Counted from the stretch's first letter, positions 26,297 through 34,763 are shown. The stretch: DNA of 60,339 nucleotides from Anaerobutyricum hallii DSM 3353 (GCF_000173975.1 NZ_ACEP01000100.1:1-60339), one strand, 5' to 3'. Notes: generated by a model from the sequence alone, not told the origin. Program-made: numbers and translations.

Positions 26297-26965
26297 ATGA
26301 TTTTATATACAGTGAAAAATGGTGTTTACTATAACTTAGAGGACTTTAAAGAGGATTTATCTGATCTTGGGGAGAACGGATTTCCGAATAAGATTTATAT
26401 TAACATGACAAACAGATGCTCCTGTTCCTGTACATTTTGTTTAAGAAGTTTAAAGGAATTTAACGAGCATAACAGCTTGTGGCTTAAGGAAGAACCTTCT
26501 GTAGAATTAGTAAAAGAATTATTTTCCAAGTATGACTGGTCTAAAGTTGCAGAGATTATTTTCTGTGGTTTCGGTGAGCCTACGATGCGTTTTAATGATG
26601 TAGTAGAAGTAGGACAGTGGTTAAAGAGCATCCATCCAGATATTCCTCTGCGTATTAATACCAATGGTCTGTCTGATTTAGTCTTTGGTGAGCCGACTGC
26701 AAGTCGCCTTGCCGGAATTTTTGATACTGTTTCCATCAGCTTAAATTCTTCTACTGCACAGAAGTATCTTGATGTGACGAGAAACCGCTTTGGACTCGCT
26801 TCTTACGATGCAATGCTCAGCTTTGCAAAGGCCTGTCAGCGTTATGTGCCAAATGTAGTAATGACCGTTGTTGATGTGATTGGCGAGGAAGAAGTCGCAG
26901 CCTGCCAGAAAGTGTGTGATACACATGGACTTCATCTCCGTGTACGTCCTTATGAGGCAAATTAA
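26297..26965 (+). CDS. Radical SAM protein, TatD-associated type
   Basis: This short radical SAM protein (222 residues) has the Fe-S motif CSCSCTFC with Cys41, Cys45 and Cys48, then FCGFGEPTMRF and LRINTNGLSDLVFG. It resembles the family often found beside TatD nucleases, but here the partner is a pyridoxamine kinase. No auxiliary cluster domain is present. The reaction is unknown. It is translationally coupled to the kinase. Confidence 0.82.
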   Translation: MILYTVKNGVYYNLEDFKEDLSDLGENGFPNKIYINMTNRCSCSCTFCLRSLKEFNEHNSLWLKEEPSVELVKELFSKYDWSKVAEIIFCGFGEPTMRFNDVVEVGQWLKSIHPDIPLRINTNGLSDLVFGEPTASRLAGIFDTVSISLNSSTAQKYLDVTRNRFGLASYDAMLSFAKACQRYVPNVVMTVVDVIGEEEVAACQKVCDTHGLHLRVRPYEAN

Positions 26966-27000
26966 AAAGTTTTGTATATTTTCCTTAAAAACAGCAGAGA

Positions 27001-27027
27001 ATACCTCCGGTAAGGAGGTATTTTTTT
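27001..27027 (+). terminator. Terminator-like hairpin that contains the ldh ribosome-binding site
   Basis: ATACCTCC-GGTAA-GGAGGTAT is a perfect 8-bp stem followed by six further T residues, the form of an intrinsic terminator for the radical SAM gene. The GGAGG of the right arm (27014-27018) is also 9 bp before the ldh ATG at 27028, so folding would both end transcription and hide the ribosome-binding site. Confidence 0.75.
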
Positions 27028-27972
27028 ATGGAAAAAGCAGATAAAAGAAAGATAGTTCTTATTGGAACTGGAATGGTGGGAATGAGCTATGCCTATGCAC
27101 TGTTAAACCAGAATTTATGTGATGAGCTTGTCCTTATTGATATTAATAAAAAAAGAGCTGAGGGCGAGGCGATGGACTTAAACCACGGGGTAGCATTTAG
27201 CGGTGGAAATATGGAAATCTATGCGGGAGAATATACAGATTGCTGCAATGCAGATCTTGTTGTGCTGACAGCAGGCCTTCCGCAAAAAGAAGGGCAGAAC
27301 AGGCTTGATTTATTAAAGGAAAACAGGAAAATATTTGAGACAATTCTTCAATCTGTACTGGAAAATGGATTTCACGGCATTTTTCTTGTTGCAACAAATC
27401 CGGTAGATATTATGACAAGGATTGTATATGAAATCAGTGATTTCCCGCCAGAAAAAGTGATTGGTACAGGAACAGCACTTGACACGGCAAGACTTCGATA
27501 TCTTCTTGGAGAAAAGTTTATGATAGACCCAAGAAATATGCATGCTTACGTTATGGGAGAACACGGAGATAGCGAATTTGTTCCGTGGAGCCAGGCGATG
27601 ATGACTACTAAGCCCATTTTTGATTTGTGTGGGGAGACAGAAGGGTGTCATTTTCAGGAACTCCTTGAATTAGAGGAAGAAGTACGTATGGCAGCCTATA
27701 AAATTATCGAGGCCAAAAAGGCAACGTATTATGGAATCGGTATGGCAATGGCACGGATTACAAAAGCAATTTTTGGAAATGAATACAGTGTTCTTACCGT
27801 ATCTGCACATTTGCAGGGAGAATACGGGGAAAATGGAATTTATATCGGAATTCCATGTGTTGTAAACCGAATGGGAATCCAGCGGATTGTAGAACTTCCA
27901 TTAGGAAGTGAGGAAAAACAACGGCTGCATTCTTCCTGTGAAACGTTAGAAAACACATATCGGGAAATTTGA
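27028..27972 (+). CDS. ldh: L-lactate dehydrogenase
   Basis: This NAD-dependent enzyme interconverts pyruvate and L-lactate. At 314 residues it shows the Rossmann loop VLIGTGMVGMSYAYAL, ELVLIDINK, the substrate-loop arginine in EGQNRLDLL, VATNPVDIMT and the catalytic His in MGEHGDSEFVPW. Asp in LIDINK indicates NAD preference. The RLDLL loop has Gln rather than the Met/Arg of malate dehydrogenases, favouring lactate. The gene's ribosome-binding site lies within a terminator-like hairpin. Confidence 0.92.
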   Translation: MEKADKRKIVLIGTGMVGMSYAYALLNQNLCDELVLIDINKKRAEGEAMDLNHGVAFSGGNMEIYAGEYTDCCNADLVVLTAGLPQKEGQNRLDLLKENRKIFETILQSVLENGFHGIFLVATNPVDIMTRIVYEISDFPPEKVIGTGTALDTARLRYLLGEKFMIDPRNMHAYVMGEHGDSEFVPWSQAMMTTKPIFDLCGETEGCHFQELLELEEEVRMAAYKIIEAKKATYYGIGMAMARITKAIFGNEYSVLTVSAHLQGEYGENGIYIGIPCVVNRMGIQRIVELPLGSEEKQRLHSSCETLENTYREI

Positions 27973-27997
27973 CTATAAAAATTTTTGAAAATATGAT
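27969..27997 (+). promoter_or_regulatory. Promoter overlapping the ldh stop
   Basis: TTGACT and TATGAT are 17 bp apart; TTGACT contains the ldh stop codon. A 9-bp hairpin without a U-run (AGGTTCCCG / CGGGAACCT, 28041-28064) lies in the transcript leader, before the PHP gene. Confidence 0.55.
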
Positions 27998-28076
27998 ATA
28001 CTATGAAACTGTGATGATTTATTACGTTAATGTATGAGTGAGGTTCCCGGTTTTTCGGGAACCTGTCAAGATACTG

Positions 28077-28221
28077 TATTCTCGGAATCTTTTTGTGCTT
28101 GATTTTGTGAGAAGATTTTTGTCAGTTGTGCCCGAATTTTTGAGGCATACGTTGTTGAAAATTGGGTGCAGCTGGCGGAAAATCAGCCACAAAAGCAAGC
28201 GCAAGAAAGACTCCGAGAGTA
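28077..28221. repeat. Family 3 inverted-end repeat, full copy
   Basis: This 145-bp element has inverted ends TATTCTCGGAATCTTTTTGT and, at the other edge, AAGAAAGACTCCGAGAGTA. It matches the copy at 37923-38056 in reverse orientation (TTGTGAGAAGATTTTTGTCA and GGCGGAAAATCAGCCACAAA in both). No coding capacity was seen. It resembles a miniature inverted-repeat element. Confidence 0.82.
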
Positions 28222-28244
28222 CATGATAATAAAATGGAGGCAAA

Positions 28245-28970
28245 ATGGACTATTTATTAGATGTACATACCCACACAATTGCCAGCGGCCATGCATATAA
28301 CACCATCATGGAGATGGCAAAGGCAGGGTTTGATAAAGGATTAAAATTACTTGGAATTACAGAACATGCACCAATGATGCCGGGTACCTGCCACGCAATG
28401 TATTTTCATAACTTAAAGGTAGTTCCAAGAACAATGTGCGGTATCGAATTAATGCTTGGTGCAGAACTTAATATTTTAGATTATGACGGACATATAGATT
28501 TAGATACCCGTGTATTAAAGCAGTTAGACCTTAAAATCGCAAGCCTGCACAGTGTTTGTATCCAGCCAGGAACAAGAAAAGAGAATACACAGGCGGTTTT
28601 AGGAGCAGTTCATAATCCGTTAGTAGATATTATCGGACATCCGGATGATGGAATCTATCCTCTTGAATATGAACCAATCGTGGAAGCAGCAAAGGAAACG
28701 AACACACTTCTTGAAGTAAATAACAACTCTTTAAACCCTGCCGGTTCCAGAAAACACACCAGAGAGAATTTGATTGCAATGTTAGAGCTGTGTAAGGAAT
28801 ATAAACAGCCAGTTATCATGAACAGTGATTCCCACGTATTTTGCGATGTAGCAAGAAGAGATTTTTCAGAAAAACTCATAAAAGAAATTGATTTTCCAGA
28901 AGAATTGATTGTAAACCGTTCTGTCGATGTATTTAAAGAATACATTCACCGAAAATATGAGGAAAAATAA
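28245..28970 (+). CDS. PHP-domain phosphoesterase (YcdX-like)
   Basis: This 241-residue PHP protein has the metal-binding series DVHTHTIASGHAY, GITEHAPMM, GAELNILDYDGHIDLD, ASLHSVC, IIGHPDDG and MNSDSH. The fold uses a trinuclear metal site for phosphate ester hydrolysis. The set of His residues matches the YcdX group rather than histidinol phosphatase or DNA polymerase. TGGAGG is 4 bp upstream, just outside a family 3 element. The substrate is unknown. Confidence 0.88.
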   Translation: MDYLLDVHTHTIASGHAYNTIMEMAKAGFDKGLKLLGITEHAPMMPGTCHAMYFHNLKVVPRTMCGIELMLGAELNILDYDGHIDLDTRVLKQLDLKIASLHSVCIQPGTRKENTQAVLGAVHNPLVDIIGHPDDGIYPLEYEPIVEAAKETNTLLEVNNNSLNPAGSRKHTRENLIAMLELCKEYKQPVIMNSDSHVFCDVARRDFSEKLIKEIDFPEELIVNRSVDVFKEYIHRKYEEK

Positions 28971-29079
28971 GTGCGAAAAAATTAAAATAATTATGGAAAA
29001 CGAAATGTAATTACGAGGAAAAATAATTACAGAAAAGTCAATTAAGACAATAAAAGTTTTAAAGGAAGAGGTGAAACTT

Positions 29080-29373
29080 ATGGGGAAAAGTGTACATAAC
29101 GAAGAAACTAAAAAGTTAATGGAAGGCATTTTAAAGCTGCAGTCCGTAGACGAATGTTATGCTTTCTTTGAAGATTTATGCACAGTCAATGAACTATTAT
29201 CCTTAGGACAGCGCTTTGAAGTAGCCAACATGCTTCGCAATCATAAGACTTATAACGAAGTAGCCGAAGCAACAGGAGCCTCTACTGCGACAATCAGCAG
29301 AGTAAATCGCTGCCTGAACTATGGAACAGACGGGTATCAATTGGTGCTGGGACGTATGGAGGAGGATAAATAG
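29080..29373 (+). CDS. YerC/YecD-type TrpR-like DNA-binding protein
   Basis: This 97-residue helical protein has the TrpR/YerC fold: VDECYAFFEDLCTVNELLSL, then the helix-turn-helix TYNEVAEATGASTATISRVN with RCLNYGTDGY. Known relatives are small regulators, often near DNA metabolism genes; no ligand is known for this group. A GTG at 29071 is in frame but GGAAGAGG at 29064-29071 places the start at the ATG at 29080. Confidence 0.88.
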   Translation: MGKSVHNEETKKLMEGILKLQSVDECYAFFEDLCTVNELLSLGQRFEVANMLRNHKTYNEVAEATGASTATISRVNRCLNYGTDGYQLVLGRMEEDK

Positions 29374-29415
29374 CTGAGAGTGTTTGGCGGAAGACAGACG
29401 AATCCTGCAAGCAAA

Positions 29416-29593
29416 ATAATTCATATCTGTGACTTTAGTCGCTGCGAATAGGTATCTGCAAACAGTATCTCATTAAAATAATTGATTTTGACTCCGTCGT
29501 AAAAAACACAAAGTCGCAAAATCAAGTATTTTAATGAGATACTGTTACCAATGTTGTATAATCGCAGCTCCGAGGCCGCAGATATGGATTATT
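29416..29593. repeat. Family A inverted repeat with nested core-B hairpin, second example
   Basis: Outer arms AATAATTCATATCTGTG (29416-29431) and its near complement GCAGATATGGATTATT flank the family A strands GACTTTAGTCGCTGCGA and TCGCAGCTCCGAGGC. Nested within (29463-29544) are CAGTATCTCATTAAAATA arms around the core-B loop (29482-29525: TTGATTTTGACTCCGTCG, AAAACACAAAGTCGCAAAAT). The same loop occurs inverted at 130-172. This fills the gap before the convergent DUF1836 gene. Confidence 0.85.
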
Positions 29594-29608
29594 TTTAGGA
29601 GGATAGTG

Positions 29609-30229
29609 CTATTTCTTTTTCGACCCTTTCTTCTTAGGAGGATTTTCTTCTCTTCTCTTATCAATGAGTTTTTCGATAATCTGTTTTCGGATATAAATAT
29701 CATATCCAAGCTGGTAGATAAAAGAAAAATCATCAAGATATTCTGATTCTTCGGTGGAAGGCGAATGCTCTGCAAAAGAATTACGAGTTCGTTCCCATGT
29801 TTTTATAATGTCTTCTGAAATGTATTCTTCATTAGCGGTGTTATCGTCAATGATTTTCTGGTAAATATCAGAGAGGGTCAGACCATTTTCCTCATTCTTT
29901 GGAAAATACTTCTCGGAGAGAGGTTCTAACAGGCTCTGGATATCTGAAATTGATAACATGCTCTTTAGATAATAAATCATAATGAGAAGAAAGACGTGTT
30001 CTCTGGAATATTTCTTCTTGTCAGAAGGGGGGAGCAGATGATTCTTCGTGTAGTTATTGATCATTGTTTTTGTCAGAATCTTATCGTCAGGATATCTCTT
30101 AGAAGCAGCTAATCTGGTATCCATTAATGTTGTTACCTGATCCATATATAATCCGATGTCTGGAATGTCTTCCGGAGGAATCGGTTCTGTTTTTAATAAG
30201 GCGTACAGCCAGTCTTTATAATTATCCAA
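29609..30229 (-). CDS. DUF1836-domain protein
   Basis: This 206-residue protein of unknown role has a MerR-like N-terminal half (MINNYTKNHLLPPSDKKKYS, EHVFLLIMIYYLKSMLSISD), suggesting DNA binding, and a basic Lys-rich tail KKKGSKKK. The start codon is TTG at 30229: GGAGG lies 7 bp upstream and no ATG is placed as well. It is convergent with the YerC-type gene. Confidence 0.82.
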   Translation of the reverse strand: MDNYKDWLYALLKTEPIPPEDIPDIGLYMDQVTTLMDTRLAASKRYPDDKILTKTMINNYTKNHLLPPSDKKKYSREHVFLLIMIYYLKSMLSISDIQSLLEPLSEKYFPKNEENGLTLSDIYQKIIDDNTANEEYISEDIIKTWERTRNSFAEHSPSTEESEYLDDFSFIYQLGYDIYIRKQIIEKLIDKRREENPPKKKGSKKK

Positions 30230-30257
30230 AATGGTACCTCCATATATTTGATGTGCT

Positions 30258-30284
30258 CCAGAGTATTTTTAAACATGCTCTGAA
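30258..30284. repeat. Family 2 short palindrome
   Basis: CCAGAGTATTTTTAAACATG then CTCTGAA is a mutated form of AGAGC-ATTTTTCAAACACGCTCT, just upstream of the DUF1836 start. Confidence 0.6.
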
Positions 30285-30377
30285 GTATATATACAAATGT
30301 TTATGTAACTATATTATATAGTTTTTATTACTATATAGCAAGGGAAAATATCAGGAAAAATAAAATCTATCTCATAA

Positions 30378-30406
30378 GTGACAAGAATGGGAAAGTAAGG
30401 TATAAT
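30378..30406 (+). promoter_or_regulatory. Promoter of the SPFH gene
   Basis: GTGACA and TATAAT are 17 bp apart, about 95 bp ahead of the start at 30501. Confidence 0.65.
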
Positions 30407-30500
30407 AAAAATATATATCTGTCATTTGACAGCGGATATAAAATATATAATAGAGATGTACTTTCGAATCAGATTGTACATAAGTGCAAGGAGGTTTATT

Positions 30501-31523
30501 ATGGGATTATTCAAAAGTCAGCTTGCCAATGTAGTAGAATGGGAAGAATACAGAGATGACGTTATTTTCTATAAATGGAATAACAGTGAGATTAAAAAGG
30601 GCTCCCGTTTGATTATCCGTCCGGGCCAGGACGCTATTTTTTTATACAATGGTGTTACAGAAGGTGTTTTTGAAAAAGAAGGAAATTATGATATAGAATC
30701 AGATATCATTCCATTCCTCTCTACACTAAAGGGATTTAAGTTTGGATTTAACAGTGGAATTCGTGCGGAAGTCATTTTCATCAATACGAAGGAATTTACG
30801 ATGAAGTGGGGAACGAAACAGGCTGTGAATCTGCCGACAGAGGCTCTGCCAGGGGGAATGCCGATTCGTGCGAACGGAACATTCCAGTTTAAGGTAGGAG
30901 ATTATCAGATGCTTATTGACAAGGTGGCTGGTGTCAAGAAGCAGTATACAACCGATGAAGTAAGAGAACGTGTATTATCCATGCTTAACCAGCTTCTTCT
31001 TCGCTGGATTGTCCGCGAGGGAAAGGATATGTTTAACATTCAGGCAAATGCAGTGGAGATTTCTCAGGGAATCTTAGGAGAACTGAATACAGAGATGCAG
31101 AAGATTGGTCTTGCTGCAACCAGTTTCCAGATTGATTCTGTAAGTTATCCAGAAGAAGTACAGAAGATGGTAACGAAGGTAGCAAGTCAGAGTATGGTTG
31201 GCGATATGGGAAGATACCAGCAGATGGCGATGATTGATGCCATGACGAATACAAGCAATAATGGCGGCGGCAATAATATGGCAACAGATATGGCCTCCAT
31301 GCAGATGGGAATGATGATGGGGCAGCAGATGGTGAACCAGATGCAAAGTGCCATGCAGCAAAATAATCAGAATATGCAGGGACAGGTACAGAATGCAGCT
31401 CCGGCACCACAGAATCAGGCGGCAGGACAGGCTTCTGGTACAATACCGAACTTCTGTCCAAACTGTGGTCAGAAGACAGAGGGAAGCAAGTTCTGTCCGA
31501 ATTGTGGCCAGAAGTTAGTATAG
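30501..31523 (+). CDS. SPFH-domain protein with C-terminal zinc ribbons (YdjI-like)
   Basis: This 340-residue protein begins MGLFKSQLANVVEWEEYRDD and has the band-7/SPFH core (about 15-235; SRLIIRPGQDAIFLYNG). A Met/Asn/Gln-rich stretch (about 255-310) follows, ending in paired CPNCGQK motifs (about 320-338) that form zinc knuckles. There is no obvious membrane helix. Relatives associate with membranes and phage-shock-like systems in Bacillus (known for YdjI). An in-frame ORF extends upstream to 30426, but AAGGAGG is 6 bp before the ATG at 30501. Confidence 0.87.
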   Translation: MGLFKSQLANVVEWEEYRDDVIFYKWNNSEIKKGSRLIIRPGQDAIFLYNGVTEGVFEKEGNYDIESDIIPFLSTLKGFKFGFNSGIRAEVIFINTKEFTMKWGTKQAVNLPTEALPGGMPIRANGTFQFKVGDYQMLIDKVAGVKKQYTTDEVRERVLSMLNQLLLRWIVREGKDMFNIQANAVEISQGILGELNTEMQKIGLAATSFQIDSVSYPEEVQKMVTKVASQSMVGDMGRYQQMAMIDAMTNTSNNGGGNNMATDMASMQMGMMMGQQMVNQMQSAMQQNNQNMQGQVQNAAPAPQNQAAGQASGTIPNFCPNCGQKTEGSKFCPNCGQKLV

Positions 31524-31570
31524 AGCGTGTTTTAGACATTTTAATTAATTACAGAATTTGATTTATAGCC

Positions 31571-31706
31571 AGAGCGTGTTTGAAAAATTAGAAAGCAACT
31601 TATTGCACGCATCATTTTACTGTATATATTTCGCCTTTATTTGGGTGGAATCGTCTGTAAATTGTGACGTACATCTTGCTGAAAGTATTTTTCAAACACG
31701 CTTTAG
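31571..31706. repeat. Family 2 inverted-end repeat, full-length copy
   Basis: This 136-bp element is bounded by perfect 16-bp inverted ends AGCGTGTTTGAAAAAT and ATTTTTCAAACACGCT. The interior has GTAAATTGTGACGTACATCT and TGCTGAAAGT, which recur in partial copies elsewhere. It holds no ORF and fills the gap between the SPFH gene and pcrA. Confidence 0.85.
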
Positions 31707-31723
31707 TTTGGAAAGGTTGAATA

Positions 31724-33940
31724 ATGAGTATTTATGATACTTTAAATAATGAACAAAGAGAGGCGGTATTTTGTACAGAAGGCCCCCTTTTAATGCTTGC
31801 GGGAGCGGGTTCAGGAAAGACCAGATCTCTGACACACCGCATCGCATATTTAATAGAAGAAAAAGGAGTCGCACCGTGGAACATTTTGGCGATTACTTTT
31901 ACCAATAAAGCAGCGCAGGAGATGAGGGAAAGAGTAGATGCATTAGTAGGCTACGGTTCCGAAGATATTTGGATTAGTACGTTCCATGCGACTTGCAGCC
32001 GTATTTTACGAAGACATATCGACTTATTAGGGTATGATAGAAACTTTACGATTTACGATGCGAGCGATCAGAAGTCTCTGATGAAGGAAGTTTTAAAAGA
32101 GATGAAGATTGATACAAAGCAGTTTCTGGAACGCTCGGTCATGTCTGAGATTTCTTCTGCAAAAAATGAATACAAGTCCCCGCTTGACTATCGGAATGAA
32201 TATGGAAGCAATTTCCGTAATCAGAGGATTGCAGATATTTATGAGCATTATCAGAAACGCCTCAAAGAGAATAATGCATTGGATTTTGATGATTTGCTTG
32301 TAAAAATGGTAGATTTATTTCAGACCAATCCAGATGTGTTAGAGCATTATCAGGACAGATTCCAGTATATCATGGTGGATGAGTATCAGGATACCAATAC
32401 GGTACAGTTCCTGTTAGTAAGTCTTCTCGCCAAAAAATACAGAAATCTTTGTGTTGTCGGGGATGATGACCAGTCCATTTACAAGTTCAGAGGAGCGAAT
32501 ATTTATAATATTTTAAACTTTGAAAAAGTATTTCCGGATGCACAGGTTATTCGTTTAGAGCAGAATTACCGTTCTACGCAGAATATTTTAAATGCAGCTA
32601 ATGGTGTGATAGCGAACAATAAAGGAAGAAAAGAAAAGAAGCTGTGGACAGAGAATCAAAAAGGAGAGCTGGTTCATTTTAAGCAGTATGATACTGAATA
32701 CGACGAAGCAGACGGTGTGGTATCAAGGATTAATTTCCTTGCGATGCGGGGAGTACAGTATAAAGATATGGCTATTTTATATAGAACAAACGCCCAGTCC
32801 CGTATTTTTGAGGAAAAGTTAAAGCAGAAAAATATTCCATATGCAATTGTGCGTGGTATCAGTTTCTATGATAGAAAAGAAATCAAAGACCTGATGAGCT
32901 ACTTAAAAGTAGTAGATAGTGGAATGGATGACCTCTCTGTGAAAAGAATTATAAATGTGCCAAAACGAGGCATTGGACAGACAACGATTAACCGTCTGCA
33001 GGAATTTGCAATTTTGAATCAGATGAGTTTCTTAGATGCAGTATTTAATGCAGATGAAATTCCAGAAGTGACACGTGCACTCGCAAAGCTTCATAAATTT
33101 GCAGATATGATAGAAGAATTCCGCGAATATGCCAGCGAGCATGAAATCAGTGAGCTTTTAGAGCATATCCTTGACGTGACACAGTACAGAGCAGAATTAG
33201 AAGCAGAGGGGACAGATGAATCAATAAGCAGACTGGAAGATATCGAAGAACTTTTCAATGACATTGCCTATTATGAAGAAGAGGAGGAGAATCCGAACCT
33301 TCGTGATTTCCTCGCAGAAAAAGATATGTATACCTTAAATGCAGGAATTGATAACTTGGAAGATGAAAATAATAAAGTACTTTTAATGACCCTTCATAAT
33401 GCAAAAGGATTGGAATTTAATAATGTTTTTCTCGGCGGAATGGAAGAAGGAGTTTTTCCAGGCTTTGGAGCCATGATGTCAGGAGACGAATCTGAAATAG
33501 AAGAAGAGCGTCGGCTTTGTTATGTAGGCATCACCAGAGCAAAAGAAAGATTATTCTTAAGTGCAGCAAAACGCAGAATGCTTCGAGGCCAGACACAGTA
33601 CAACCGCCGTTCCCGCTTTATCGATGAAATCCCAGGACAGTATCTTGATACAGAACAGCGTGTTTCCGAACAGCGTGTTGTCAAGAACACAGAACGTCCT
33701 GCAAAATACCAGTATGGAGCCAAAGCGGGCAAACCATATAATTTAAGCGACTTTAAAGTAAAACCAGTAGGAGAATTAGACTATCAGGTAGGTGACCGCG
33801 TAAAACATATCAAATTTGGCGTGGGAACCGTACAGGAAATCACAAAAGGCGGCAGAGACTTTGAAGTAGCGGTGGAGTTTGACAGAGTCGGAAGGAAGAA
33901 GATGTTTGCTTCTTTCGCAAAACTTAAAAAGGTAAAATAA
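31724..33940 (+). CDS. pcrA: ATP-dependent DNA helicase PcrA/UvrD
   Basis: This superfamily 1A 3'-5' helicase (738 residues) acts in repair and rolling-circle replication. Motifs in order: Q motif LNNEQREAV, Walker A AGAGSGKTRSL, motif Ia ITFTNKAAQEM, Walker B VDEYQDTN, motif III VVGDDDQSIYKFRGA, motif IV LEQNYRST, and motifs V and VI (MTLHNAKGLEF, YVGITRAKERL). The C-terminal Tudor-like region (about 665-738) ends KMFASFAKLKKV. A family A edge hairpin starts at its stop codon. Confidence 0.97.
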   Translation: MSIYDTLNNEQREAVFCTEGPLLMLAGAGSGKTRSLTHRIAYLIEEKGVAPWNILAITFTNKAAQEMRERVDALVGYGSEDIWISTFHATCSRILRRHIDLLGYDRNFTIYDASDQKSLMKEVLKEMKIDTKQFLERSVMSEISSAKNEYKSPLDYRNEYGSNFRNQRIADIYEHYQKRLKENNALDFDDLLVKMVDLFQTNPDVLEHYQDRFQYIMVDEYQDTNTVQFLLVSLLAKKYRNLCVVGDDDQSIYKFRGANIYNILNFEKVFPDAQVIRLEQNYRSTQNILNAANGVIANNKGRKEKKLWTENQKGELVHFKQYDTEYDEADGVVSRINFLAMRGVQYKDMAILYRTNAQSRIFEEKLKQKNIPYAIVRGISFYDRKEIKDLMSYLKVVDSGMDDLSVKRIINVPKRGIGQTTINRLQEFAILNQMSFLDAVFNADEIPEVTRALAKLHKFADMIEEFREYASEHEISELLEHILDVTQYRAELEAEGTDESISRLEDIEELFNDIAYYEEEEENPNLRDFLAEKDMYTLNAGIDNLEDENNKVLLMTLHNAKGLEFNNVFLGGMEEGVFPGFGAMMSGDESEIEEERRLCYVGITRAKERLFLSAAKRRMLRGQTQYNRRSRFIDEIPGQYLDTEQRVSEQRVVKNTERPAKYQYGAKAGKPYNLSDFKVKPVGELDYQVGDRVKHIKFGVGTVQEITKGGRDFEVAVEFDRVGRKKMFASFAKLKKVK

Positions 33941-33984
33941 TTTGCCCGTAGGCAGGGAAGACAGCCCGCTGCCTGCGGCAAATT
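33941..33984. terminator. Minimal family A edge hairpin after pcrA
   Basis: TTTGCCCGTAGGCAGGG pairs with CCCGCTGCCTGCGGCAAA across AAGACAG. It begins directly after the TAA stop and carries no core, as if only the two element edges remain. A terminator role is plausible though there is no T-run. Confidence 0.65.
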
Positions 33985-34064
33985 GGTATTTAAAAAATAT
34001 TTTATTGGTAAAGTTCTCCGTCTCGTGATATACTAAAGACAAAATTAATAAGGAGGATTGCACA

Positions 34065-34373
34065 ATGAAGAATATTGATGAATTACTCGGTGTTGCAAAG
34101 TTATCAGAATTAATGAGCAATGATAAAAAAGATGAATCCAAAAAAGTTTTATGGGTTCTGGCAATTATCGGAGCAGTTGCAGCAGTCGCAGGAATCGCAG
34201 CGGTAGTTTACAAATATCTTTCTCCAGATTATTTAGAAGATATTGATGATGACTATGACGATTTCGATGATGATTTTTTTGATGAAGATGATGAAGTAGA
34301 AGAAACAGCAGAGGAAGAAGCTGCCAAAACAGAAGAAGAGAAAAAATCTGAAGAAGCAACAGAAGAAAAATAG
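34065..34373 (+). CDS. Small membrane protein with acidic tail
   Basis: This 102-residue protein has one predicted membrane helix (about 28-48; VLWVLAIIGAVAAVAGIAAV), a short N-terminal segment, and a long Asp/Glu tail (DDDYDDFDDDFFDEDDE, then EETAEEEAAK) that should lie outside or in the cytoplasm depending on topology. I do not recognise a named family. AAGGAGG is 8 bp upstream and a terminator follows, so it is a separate unit between pcrA and the tRNA array. Confidence 0.7.
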   Translation: MKNIDELLGVAKLSELMSNDKKDESKKVLWVLAIIGAVAAVAGIAAVVYKYLSPDYLEDIDDDYDDFDDDFFDEDDEVEETAEEEAAKTEEEKKSEEATEEK

Positions 34374-34397
34374 GAATCAGATTGATTCAGAGTAAGT

Positions 34398-34440
34398 GGC
34401 CGGCGTGACAGCTTAAAGTTACGTCGGTTATTTTATTTTT
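34398..34440 (+). terminator. Terminator after the small membrane protein
   Basis: GGCCGGCGTGAC and GTTACGTCGGTT pair with two G-U/A-C imperfections, followed by ATTTTATTTTTT. The remaining 34441-34686 holds no recognised gene; CACACTCCAG at 34505 and TTGCAGAAATATTTCATGAG look like family 2 decay. Confidence 0.6.
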
Positions 34441-34686
34441 TATAAATAAATTCTGCTTTTGTCACGGGCAGAAATTAATCACAGGTGGAAATTAACTACC
34501 TTTAACACACTCCAGTCAGCTTGTAAGCAATGAGAAAGGTTGTTGGAAAACTATTTTGCAGAAATATTTCATGAGAGAGATTGAAAAAAGACAAATTTTA
34601 AAATGTCATAAAATAAGCGGTTAGTTGAATTAATTGTCTGAAAAAAATATATTATTAAAAAAATTAAAAAAAGTTGAAAAAAACTG

Positions 34687-34715
34687 TTGACATTTTCTTT
34701 GGTGTGGTATATAAT
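34687..34715 (+). promoter_or_regulatory. Promoter of the tRNA array
   Basis: Consensus TTGACA (34687-34692) and TATAAT (34710-34715) with a 17-bp spacer, 48 bp before the first tRNA. Confidence 0.9.
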
Positions 34716-34763
34716 GCATATTGTCAGCGCGAGAGAGTAGCAAAGACAAAGAAAACAATATAT

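Noticed and set aside
28038-28226. 62-codon ORF across the family 3 element
   Set aside because: It is formed by the repeat itself and reads differently in the other copy; no ribosome-binding site.
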